NCBI GenBank assembly: GCA_017536845.1
Contig: JAFWCP010000424.1
Coordinates: 1-5,042 of the forward strand
DNA length: 5,042 nucleotides
Reading direction: 5' to 3'
From: Solobacterium sp.
GTDB lineage: Bacteria > Bacillota_I > Bacilli_A > Erysipelotrichales > Erysipelotrichaceae
Shown: piece by piece, positions 1 through 5,042 of the stretch
How positions within the stretch are numbered: the stretch's first letter is position 1
How the letters are laid out: each line of letters starts with the position of its first letter
Translations under genes and position numbers: made by a program
The notes under the pieces: model-generated
What the model was told of the DNA's origin: nothing
The model's database searches: none
Seen by the model: only the letters and a program-made list of their open reading frames with translations

Positions 1-146
1 CACAGCACCGCGGCAGCTGCTGCCACGCTCAGAACCGCCGTCAGCCATCCTGAGACAAGGAAATTCACCCTGAGAAAGACAAGGAAAATCCCGCTGCCGC
101 ACAGCAGCCCCAGGCCGGCACCGACAAGAAAATCACCCGTTTTCAT
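1..146 (-). CDS. Hypothetical membrane protein, N-terminal part only
   Basis: I do not recognise this protein. Only the first 48 codons are present; the gene continues past the left edge. The start is well supported: ATG at 146-144 is preceded by a full AGGAGG ribosome binding site at 153-158 with a 6-base spacer. After a short MKTGD start come two hydrophobic stretches, about residues 6-26 (rich in G, L, F and V) and about 29-48 (ending in a run of alanines), separated by a single Arg-Val-Asn turn. This looks like the first two helices of a small integral membrane protein or the start of a larger one. It lies 36 bases downstream of ftsH on the same strand, with a hairpin between them, so it may be expressed by readthrough from the ftsH operon or separately. 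No function can be assigned from the visible part. Confidence 0.7.
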   Translation of the reverse strand, partial: MKTGDFLVGAGLGLLCGSGIFLVFLRVNFLVSGWLTAVLSVAAAAAVL

Positions 147-167
147 AACCGGCCTCCTATCAAGCGC

Positions 168-192
168 AAAAGAGAACTGGGATCAGTTCTCT
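168..192 (-). terminator. Possible intrinsic terminator or mRNA 3' hairpin overlapping the ftsH stop
   Basis: On the minus strand a perfect 9-bp inverted repeat (AGAGAACTG, loop ATCC, CAGTTCTCT; arms 184-192 and 171-179) is followed by three more T before GCG. The TGA stop of ftsH (185-183) lies at the inner end of the first arm and the loop. The stem has four G-C pairs and the T run is short, so it would be a weak or leaky terminator. It could instead protect the 3' end of the operon mRNA or attenuate the next gene. Confidence 0.5.
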
Positions 193-2015
193 AATGCTGC
201 TGTTTCGCCGGAAACGATTTTCTGAATCTGTTCCGCCGTCAGTGTTTCGAATTCCATCAGTGCCTGGGCGATATTCTCGAGCTGAACACGGTGTTCTTCG
301 ATGATCTCTCTGGCCTTGTCGTGACAGCCGTTGACGATCTTTCTGACTTCCTGGTCAATCTCATAGGCAACTTCGCCCGAGACGTTGTTGGGAGAGTTGT
401 AATCCCTGCCCAGGAAGACGTTTTCATTGCCGGAGTTGTACTTGATCGGGCCAAGATCCGACATACCGTATAATGTAACCATATCCTTGGCGATATTGGT
501 TGCCCGCTTGATATCATCCACAGCCCCGGTGGTGACGTCATCGAAGAACATTTCCTCGGCAACACGGCCGCCCATATACGAGGTGATCGTTGCCATCAGG
601 TCGTTCTTCGTATTCATCATCTTTTCTTCCTTCGGGGTCATCAGGTTATATCCGCCGGCCTGGCCGCGGGGAATGATGGTCACCTTCTGGACTACCTGCG
701 CGTTCTCCAGGAACAGGCCGACAATGGCATGGCCGGATTCATGGTAGGCAACCAGTTTCTTGGTCTTGGCATCGTAGGTACGGCTGACCTTGGCGGGGCC
801 CATCATGACACGGTCGATGGCCTCGTCGATCTGCTGCATATGCACCTTGTCCAGGTTTTCGCGCACTGCCAGGATGGCTGCTTCGTTGAGCACGTTTTCC
901 AGGTCGGCACCGGAGAAGCCCGGCGTCCGCTTGGCCAGGGCGCTCAGATCGATATCATCCGCAAAATGCTTGTTGCGGGCATGGACATTCAGGATTGCCT
1001 CACGGCCCTTGCGGTCAGGCAGCGAAACGGTGATCTGACGGTCGAAACGGCCTGCTCTTAAGAGCGCCGGGTCAAGGACGTCAGGCCGGTTGGTTGCCGC
1101 AATGACGACAACGCCGGTGTTGTCTTCCATACCGTCCATCTCGACCAGCAGCTGGTTCAGGGTCTGTTCACGTTCGTCATGGCCGCCGCCGAAACCGGCG
1201 CCGCGCTGACGGCCCACGGCATCAATTTCATCGATGAAGATGATGCAGGGAGCAGTCTGCTGGGCCTTTTTGAACATGTCACGGACACGGCTGGCACCGA
1301 CGCCGACAAACATTTCGACAAAATCCGAACCGGAAATGGAGTAGAACGGCACATTCGCCTCACCGGCAACCGCCTTGGCAAGCAGGGTCTTGCCGGTACC
1401 CGGATGGCCCGCCAGCAGGACACCCTTGGGAATACGGGCGCCCATTTCCTGGAACTTGCGCGGTGATTTCAGATAGTCAATGATTTCCGCCATCTCCTGC
1501 TTTTCCTCGTCGCAGCCGGCGACATCCGTAAACCTGACGCGGATATTGCCTTCCAGTCTGGCCCGCGAGCGGGAGAAGTCAAACGCTTTGGTATTGGCGC
1601 TGCCGGCACCGCTGACGCGGCTGACCATCCAGACGGCAATGCCGGCCATGATGGCGATCGGGATCAGCGCAACGAGCATGTCGACAAAGGCGTTGGACGC
1701 ATCCGCATCCACGATGGTCAGCTTGCTGCCGTCAAGGCTTTCGACAACCGAAGCGATTTCCTCGGCTGTTGAAGGCACCACGCCCGTAAAGCTGACGCGC
1801 CTGTCTTCCGCGTTTGTATAAATGCCCCGCACCGTCGTGATGTTGGTTCCGACGGAGACAGAGCTTTCCTTCACTTCCTGCTCGCCCAGCAGCGTCTTGA
1901 GTTCCGGATAGGACAGTGTTTCATTGGAAGACTGTCCGGTCATCGTACCCAGGGCAATCAGGGCGATAATCAGGATCATGTAAGGGATCAAATTTGCAAA
2001 TCTGTTTCTTTGCAT
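183..2015 (-). CDS. ftsH: ATP-dependent zinc metalloprotease FtsH
   Basis: FtsH is a membrane-anchored AAA+ protease that forms a hexamer, pulls damaged or regulated proteins through its pore and cuts them on the cytoplasmic side. The 610 residues show the whole family layout. A membrane helix spans about 8-25, an extracytoplasmic domain about 28-110, and a second helix about 112-131. In the AAA module are a Walker A motif GHPGTGKT (203-210), the FVGVG pore loop (236-240), Walker B IIFIDEID (258-265) and the second region of homology with arginine fingers R320 and R323. The peptidase domain has the zinc site HESGH (425-429), with D501 as the likely third ligand. The first proline of the usual GPPGTGKT is His here, and HEAGH is HESGH. 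The start has an AGAGG site (2022-2026) lying inside the end of hpt, only 3 bases separate the genes, and hpt and ftsH are adjacent in many Bacillota. Confidence 0.98.
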   Translation of the reverse strand: MQRNRFANLIPYMILIIALIALGTMTGQSSNETLSYPELKTLLGEQEVKESSVSVGTNITTVRGIYTNAEDRRVSFTGVVPSTAEEIASVVESLDGSKLTIVDADASNAFVDMLVALIPIAIMAGIAVWMVSRVSGAGSANTKAFDFSRSRARLEGNIRVRFTDVAGCDEEKQEMAEIIDYLKSPRKFQEMGARIPKGVLLAGHPGTGKTLLAKAVAGEANVPFYSISGSDFVEMFVGVGASRVRDMFKKAQQTAPCIIFIDEIDAVGRQRGAGFGGGHDEREQTLNQLLVEMDGMEDNTGVVVIAATNRPDVLDPALLRAGRFDRQITVSLPDRKGREAILNVHARNKHFADDIDLSALAKRTPGFSGADLENVLNEAAILAVRENLDKVHMQQIDEAIDRVMMGPAKVSRTYDAKTKKLVAYHESGHAIVGLFLENAQVVQKVTIIPRGQAGGYNLMTPKEEKMMNTKNDLMATITSYMGGRVAEEMFFDDVTTGAVDDIKRATNIAKDMVTLYGMSDLGPIKYNSGNENVFLGRDYNSPNNVSGEVAYEIDQEVRKIVNGCHDKAREIIEEHRVQLENIAQALMEFETLTAEQIQKIVSGETAALEN

Positions 2016-2018
2016 GCT

Positions 2019-2564
2019 TTACCTCTCATAACATTCTGGTTTTAAAACGCCGATGTAAGGCAGGCAGCGGTACTGCTGGTTGAAGTCCATTCCGAAACCG
2101 ACGACAAATTCATTCGGTACGGTAAAGCCGACATAGTCTGCCTCGACGCTCTTGACGCGCCTTTCCGGCTTATTCAGAAGGGTGACGATCTTCACATCCT
2201 CGGCACCTCTGATCCTGAACATGTCAATGACGGTCGCGATCGTCCTTCCAGTGTCGACGATATCTTCCACCAGCAGGATCTTCTTCCCTTTGATCGGCGT
2301 ATCAAGGTCCTTGAGTATCTTGATCTGACCGCCGGATTCGGTTCCTTCATAAGATGTCACATCCATGAAGTCATACTGGATATCCAGGTCAATATAACGG
2401 ATCAGTTCGCCAAGGAAAGGCACCGACCCTCTTAACAGCGCAATCAGCAGAGGCGGGTTGCCGCGGTAGTCTTCCGTGATCTGCCGGCCCAGTTCCGCTG
2501 CCCGTGCTTTGATTTCTTCTTCTGTATAGAGTACTGTTTTAATATTCTTTTCTTCCCACGCCAT
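2019..2564 (-). CDS. hpt: Hypoxanthine phosphoribosyltransferase
   Basis: This cytoplasmic purine-salvage enzyme joins hypoxanthine (usually also guanine) to PRPP, giving IMP or GMP and pyrophosphate. I place the start at ATG 2564, giving 181 residues, because AAGGAAGG lies 8 bases upstream (2573-2580). A longer reading from ATG 2606 adds 14 residues that overlap the end of tilS and have no such site. Family marks are present: the LRGS pyrophosphate loop (44-47), the SYEG part of the flexible loop (71-74), the PRPP-binding motif VEDIVDTG (99-106), the LLNKPERR base-contact segment (129-136) and the C-terminal PNEFVVGFGMD segment (150-160). About 180 residues is normal for bacterial HPRT. It sits 16 bases after tilS and 3 before ftsH, the standard Bacillota order, and is probably translated from the same mRNA. 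Confidence 0.97.
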   Translation of the reverse strand: MAWEEKNIKTVLYTEEEIKARAAELGRQITEDYRGNPPLLIALLRGSVPFLGELIRYIDLDIQYDFMDVTSYEGTESGGQIKILKDLDTPIKGKKILLVEDIVDTGRTIATVIDMFRIRGAEDVKIVTLLNKPERRVKSVEADYVGFTVPNEFVVGFGMDFNQQYRCLPYIGVLKPECYER

Positions 2565-2572
2565 CGTGTATA

Positions 2573-2580
2573 CCTTCCTT
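2573..2580 (-). promoter_or_regulatory. Ribosome binding site that sets the hpt start
   Basis: AAGGAAGG on the minus strand is 8 bases before ATG 2564. It overlaps the extra codons of the longer hpt reading frame and so argues that the shorter 181-residue protein is the real product. It lies just beyond the tilS stop codon (2583-2581). Confidence 0.8.
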
Positions 2581-3783
2581 TCAAAGCAGGTCATATTGTA
2601 CCACATTCATCTGCGGCATAATAGAGAAATGACTTTTTTCACAACCCAGTCCGGGCACCAGAATGATGACGCCGGCGCTGTTTTCCACCACCGGCCATTG
2701 CGGACGAAGGTATCTGGGGATATGGCGGTCAATGAAGAAGCGGCTGACCTTCTTGCGGCCGAAGCGCATCTCTACCGCATCCCCGTCGCGGACGCTGCGC
2801 ACCGTGATCGGAAAATCCTCCGGGGACAGGGTGACGGCATTGACGCCCGGCTCCCCTTTCGTAACGGCAAAGGCCGGAAACCTTCCCGCTGCCAGCGCCT
2901 CCTCAGCCGAGGCAAAGCTGTAGCTGTACGGCGCAATGGCCGTATGCAGGAAGAACCTGCCTTCCTTCTGCACCAGCCGACGGTCATGAAACGGGATGAC
3001 AAAATCATCCTTCTTCATCAAGATATCATCGATCTGCTTCATCTGCGCCAGGCTCATGTGGGCATCCCTTTCCAGGCTTCGCAGCAGGGCCAGGCGGTCA
3101 TCGGGAATCATGCGGCGATAGACTTCAAGCCGGCAGGAACCGTCTTTGACATATGTCTTCACCCGGCACGTCCTTTCCCGCATGACGGCATTATCCCTGA
3201 TGATTTCCCGCAGCACCAATGTTCTTTCCAGACTTGAAAGCTGCTGCACGGTCATGCGGATCCGGTTGCGGGTGTAGGAAGGATCAAAGTTGGAAGCATC
3301 GATATGATACGGCACATGATGCGCAAGGCAGTACTGTTCCAGCTGCTGCTTTGTATATTCCAGCAAGGGCCGCCGCACGCGCACGCCATGATACATGGTT
3401 TCCGCCGCCAGGCCATAGCAGGAAGGCACAAGGTTCTTTTCCTTCTGCATGAAATACGTTTCGATATGGTCATCCTGATGGTGGGCAATCAGGATCCCGG
3501 CATAGCCATGTTCCCTGCAGAGCCTGACAAAGAAGTCATAGCGGTATGTCCTTGCCGCGGCTTCAAAGTTGCCCTCAAAATGAAACGGCTGATCCAGGAC
3601 ATGGAGCACGACATTGCGGGAAGCACAGAAAAGGCGGACGGTTTCCGTTTCCTCATCCGCCTCTTTTCGAACGTGGTAGTTGACATGCGCCGCTGCGCAG
3701 GGAATGTTCCGTTCCAGGCACATCTGCAGCAGGGCCATTGAATCAGGGCCGCCCGATACAGCGGCCAGCCATGTTTCTTTCAT
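2581..3783 (-). CDS. tilS: tRNA(Ile)-lysidine synthase TilS
   Basis: TilS uses ATP and lysine to turn cytidine 34 of the CAU-anticodon tRNA-Ile into lysidine, so that it reads AUA as isoleucine; the enzyme is normally essential. The 400 residues carry the PP-loop motif SGGPDS (10-15), HVNYHVR (33-39), EAAARTYRYDFF (74-85), HHQDDHIET (101-109), RPLL (138-141) and DASNFDPSYTRNRIR (162-176). A TilS C-terminal domain spans about 326-380 (VRSVRDGDAVEMRFGRKK, then a segment ending VPG). The protein begins almost directly at the PP loop, shorter at the N terminus than many homologues. The start cannot be earlier, because an in-frame TAA lies at 3795-3793 with no start codon between, nor later, because the next ATG falls after SGGPDS. 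No Shine-Dalgarno sequence precedes it. The middle region (about 200-320) is less conserved. Confidence 0.96.
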   Translation of the reverse strand: MKETWLAAVSGGPDSMALLQMCLERNIPCAAAHVNYHVRKEADEETETVRLFCASRNVVLHVLDQPFHFEGNFEAAARTYRYDFFVRLCREHGYAGILIAHHQDDHIETYFMQKEKNLVPSCYGLAAETMYHGVRVRRPLLEYTKQQLEQYCLAHHVPYHIDASNFDPSYTRNRIRMTVQQLSSLERTLVLREIIRDNAVMRERTCRVKTYVKDGSCRLEVYRRMIPDDRLALLRSLERDAHMSLAQMKQIDDILMKKDDFVIPFHDRRLVQKEGRFFLHTAIAPYSYSFASAEEALAAGRFPAFAVTKGEPGVNAVTLSPEDFPITVRSVRDGDAVEMRFGRKKVSRFFIDRHIPRYLRPQWPVVENSAGVIILVPGLGCEKSHFSIMPQMNVVQYDLL

Positions 3784-3789
3784 GGCATC

Positions 3790-3798
3790 ATTTTAGCA
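3790..3798 (-). promoter_or_regulatory. Candidate extended -10 element at the tilS start
   Basis: TGCTAAAAT on the minus strand matches an extended -10 (TGn followed by a 5/6 match to TATAAT). Its last base is 7 bases before the A of the tilS ATG, so initiation would fall on or beside the start codon. No good -35 is seen at 17 bases; a TTGACG exists but only 12 bases upstream, too close. The element overlaps nothing coding, lying in the 19-base gap after the PemK-like gene. This is a pattern match only. Confidence 0.3.
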
Positions 3799-3802
3799 CA
3801 GT

Positions 3803-4321
3803 TCATTCGTCAATGTTATTGAACAGCACATACATCATCCTGGACTGCACGGTCTGGAAGATCTCCGATGTCGCGTCAATGTGGCTGACCTTGCGGATCA
3901 CCCTTGCCGTATTGACATAGCGGATATCGTTGAGAAACAGCACCGAAGGCCTGTTCATGCCTTTGGGCTGGCCCAGCCGCATCAGGAACCTGGCCCCGTC
4001 CGGATTATCCTCAGGGTCAAAGGCGTTGGCAAAGGTCGCCTCGTTGCTGGTCATCGGGATGACCAGGGCCTTGCGGGCGCAGATGCTCATGACCAGCCCC
4101 ATATGCTGGTAGCCGACCTCATTGAGGTAAGCCTGGCCGAAGTCGAAGAAGCAGATGTCGCCCGGCTCCACGCGGATGCCGCGGTCAAGCTGGGAGCGCA
4201 TGACCCAGTTGGTCTCGGAGATGATGTTGTTGTTCACATGGTCAGGAGAAAGGGTCTCATAGACTTCCTTCCTCAGCATCATGTAGTTGTTCCAGCTGTC
4301 TTTGGGATCAAAGCCGCTCAT
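3803..4321 (-). CDS. PemK/MazF-like protein, possibly non-catalytic
   Basis: The 172-residue product resembles the PemK/MazF fold. After a roughly 50-residue N-terminal extension that looks helical comes PGDICFFDFG (53-62), matching the RGDVYFADL-type first strand. Then follow a GLV strand with LVIPMTSN (86-93), matching the IVAAITA strand of MazF, and NRPSVLFLNDIRYVNTARV (123-141), matching the region around SVILLEQIRTI. MazF toxins cut RNA with an arginine in the GG-x-RPVLVI segment and a threonine in the ITA/ITS segment. Here the threonine fits T91, but the arginine position appears to be H73 (GYQHMGLV). It could be a ribonuclease with altered chemistry or an RNA-binding domain. The start overlaps the upstream stop by 4 bp (ATGA), with a G-rich site (GGGGGGTG, 4327-4334) in the end of the upstream gene. 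tilS follows 19 bases later. The fold is likely; a toxin role is unproven. Confidence 0.8.
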   Translation of the reverse strand: MSGFDPKDSWNNYMMLRKEVYETLSPDHVNNNIISETNWVMRSQLDRGIRVEPGDICFFDFGQAYLNEVGYQHMGLVMSICARKALVIPMTSNEATFANAFDPEDNPDGARFLMRLGQPKGMNRPSVLFLNDIRYVNTARVIRKVSHIDATSEIFQTVQSRMMYVLFNNIDE

Positions 4322-4584
4322 GCCTTCACCCCCCGCCGGTTTTTCCGGTTCCTTCTGTTTCTGTGCCGTTTGCTGCGGGCGTACTCATCGTCCGGGATAT
4401 CCGGATCCGGAATCACGATGTGCAGGAACACCAGCTCCGGCAGCACCTCCTCTTCCTTCATCTCCTCAGCATTCACATCTGCTTCTTCGCACCGGCCAGC
4501 TTCCGCTTTCCCGGTCAGTCCGTTCCCGTTTTCCGCATCAGCGTCAGAAAGGAACTTCGAAAAATCCATTTCGTTCTTGTTCAT
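4318..4584 (-). CDS. Hypothetical protein, acidic with an Arg-rich tail
   Basis: I do not recognise this 88-residue protein. The start at ATG 4584 is chosen because a full AGGAGG (4593-4598) lies 8 bases upstream; a longer GTG-initiated frame would translate through that site. Residues 5-50 are strongly acidic and look disordered (many E, D, N and A). A short hydrophobic strand LPELVFLHIVIP (48-59) leads into a Pro-Asp stretch (DPDIPDDE, 60-67), and residues 70-87 are a very basic tail with about ten Arg or Lys, suggesting RNA or DNA contact. No zinc, helix-turn-helix, ribbon-helix-helix or AbrB pattern is visible and there is no membrane segment. It overlaps the PemK/MazF-like gene by 4 bp, so the two are probably translationally coupled, and it is the first gene of the operon. 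An antitoxin-like or chaperone-like partner role is possible but only by position. Confidence 0.75.
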   Translation of the reverse strand: MNKNEMDFSKFLSDADAENGNGLTGKAEAGRCEEADVNAEEMKEEEVLPELVFLHIVIPDPDIPDDEYARSKRHRNRRNRKNRRGVKA

Positions 4585-4592
4585 GGCAGTAA

Positions 4593-4598
4593 CCTCCT
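4593..4598 (-). promoter_or_regulatory. Ribosome binding site setting the start of the 88-residue protein
   Basis: A perfect AGGAGG on the minus strand stands 8 bases before ATG 4584. It is the strongest ribosome binding site in the tilS operon and rules against the upstream GTG as start. Confidence 0.85.
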
Positions 4599-4614
4599 GC
4601 ACACACTTTCGGAT

Positions 4615-4643
4615 ATTTCAAGAGGTAATTGAACGATTGTGGA
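4615..4643 (-). promoter_or_regulatory. Weak candidate sigma-A-type promoter for the tilS-hpt-ftsH operon
   Basis: On the minus strand TCCACA (4643-4638, 4/6 match to TTGACA) and TGAAAT (4620-4615, 4/6 match to TATAAT) are separated by exactly 17 bases. Initiation would be near 4608, giving a leader of about 24 bases before ATG 4584. The region is AT-rich and lies between a terminator and the first gene of the next unit, where a promoter is expected. The match itself is weak. Confidence 0.35.
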
Positions 4644-4654
4644 AAAATCTTAAG

Positions 4655-4677
4655 AAAAAAACAGCGGAAAACCGCTG
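4655..4677 (-). terminator. Intrinsic terminator after the upp-DUF1146 unit
   Basis: On the minus strand CAGCGG (4677-4672), loop TTTT and CCGCTG (4667-4662) form a perfect 6-bp stem with five G-C pairs, followed directly by seven T (4661-4655). It begins 5 bases after the stop of the DUF1146 gene and separates that unit from the tilS operon. The A run upstream of the stem needed for strong action in the opposite direction is absent, so it acts on the minus strand. Confidence 0.9.
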
Positions 4678-4682
4678 AATGA

Positions 4683-4886
4683 TCAAATATTCCGGACAAA
4701 AACCAGCAGAAACGACCCGCAGAGCCAGGAAATCCCCATCGCCAGCAGGACGTAGAGAATCTGCGCCTGGCGTACCCTGTCCTTTTTCAGAAAGCGGCTG
4801 TAGTCCAGCGCGTCCAGCGCGTACAGGCTCAGCAGGAAGCATCCGATGTAGACAAAGCTGCGGATCAGAAACTGTATGCTGCTCAT
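4683..4886 (-). CDS. DUF1146 (YwzB-like) small membrane protein
   Basis: The 67-residue product has two membrane helices, about 7-24 and 42-63, joined by a charged loop with RFLKKDRVRQAQ (31-42) running into ILYVLLAM. That loop-helix pattern matches my recollection of the DUF1146/YwzB family, short Bacillota membrane proteins of unknown function often encoded near the ATP synthase genes. The length fits the family. The start at ATG 4886 is one base after the upp stop (TAA-A-ATG); no Shine-Dalgarno sequence is visible, so translation probably depends on reinitiation by ribosomes finishing upp. A longer reading frame from 4991 overlaps upp completely and is rejected. A terminator follows 5 bases after its stop, making it the last gene of the upp unit. 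Confidence 0.8.
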   Translation of the reverse strand: MSSIQFLIRSFVYIGCFLLSLYALDALDYSRFLKKDRVRQAQILYVLLAMGISWLCGSFLLVFVRNI

Positions 4887-4887
4887 T

Positions 4888-5042
<155 letters not shown>

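Noticed and set aside
2565..2606. Extended N terminus of hpt (14 extra residues from ATG 2606)
   Set aside because: It overlaps the tilS end, has no ribosome binding site, and would translate through the good site at 2573-2580; the 181-residue form matches the family length.
2566..3237. Plus-strand open frame of 223 codons opposite tilS
   Set aside because: Antisense to the conserved C-terminal domain of TilS, no recognisable protein motif; a mirror of tilS codon bias.
3784..3826. TTGACG followed by TAAAAT as a complete -35/-10 promoter before tilS
   Set aside because: The spacing is only 12 bases, far below the usual 16-18, so only the extended -10 part is kept as a low-confidence candidate.
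4336..4350. CCGG-T5-CCGG inverted repeat near the end of the 88-residue gene
   Set aside because: A 4-bp stem without a T run on the minus strand, within coding sequence; too weak to call a terminator.
4400..4411. 12-bp palindrome TCCGGATCCGGA
   Set aside because: It lies inside the 88-residue gene and is explained by the Pro-Asp-Pro-Asp coding repeat; no second copy was seen that would suggest an operator.
3881..4678. Long plus-strand open frame of 265 codons opposite the PemK-like and 88-residue genes
   Set aside because: It is antisense to two well-supported genes, has low-complexity Ser/Phe/His-rich translation, no ribosome binding site and runs through the terminator region. It is a by-product of the base composition.
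4803..4820. Tandem 9-bp repeat (GTCCAGCGC twice) in the DUF1146 gene
   Set aside because: It encodes Ala-Leu-Asp twice inside the first loop without visibly lengthening the protein relative to the family pattern as I recall it. Only two copies; most likely chance.

Overview
The window reads as a housekeeping stretch of a Bacillota (Firmicutes) chromosome, and all recognisable genes lie on the minus strand. The tilS-hpt-ftsH order is classic for Bacillota. The protein sequences, the upp-DUF1146 pairing and a base composition that looks above 50% G+C suggest a gut Erysipelotrichaceae-type organism, but this is inference. TGA ends five of the seven genes whose stop is visible and tryptophan is encoded by TGG, so the genetic code is standard and not mycoplasma-like.

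Reading along the minus strand (from the right edge leftwards), the first unit is the 3' end of upp (uracil phosphoribosyltransferase). One base later comes a 67-residue two-helix membrane protein of the DUF1146/YwzB type, closed by a clear intrinsic terminator at 4655-4677. A new unit then starts from a weak candidate promoter at 4615-4643. It holds an 88-residue charged protein of unknown function, a PemK/MazF-like protein overlapping it by 4 bp, tilS, hpt and ftsH. Spacing is tight throughout (4-bp overlap, then gaps of 19, 16 and 3 bp), so it is probably one operon. A perfect 9-bp inverted repeat with a short T run overlaps the ftsH stop codon. A small membrane-protein gene follows with its own good ribosome binding site and runs off the left edge.

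The known genes are core functions: tRNA-Ile2 lysidine formation (TilS), purine salvage (Hpt), pyrimidine salvage (Upp) and membrane protein quality control (FtsH). The least understood part is the two-gene module ahead of tilS. Its layout resembles an antitoxin-toxin pair, but the PemK/MazF-like member appears to lack the usual catalytic arginine and the small partner has no recognisable antitoxin fold. A second curiosity is the tilS start, which has no Shine-Dalgarno sequence but has an extended -10-like element placed so that transcription could begin on the start codon. I see no mobile element, CRISPR array, tRNA or rRNA, and no gene-free stretch above 300 bases.
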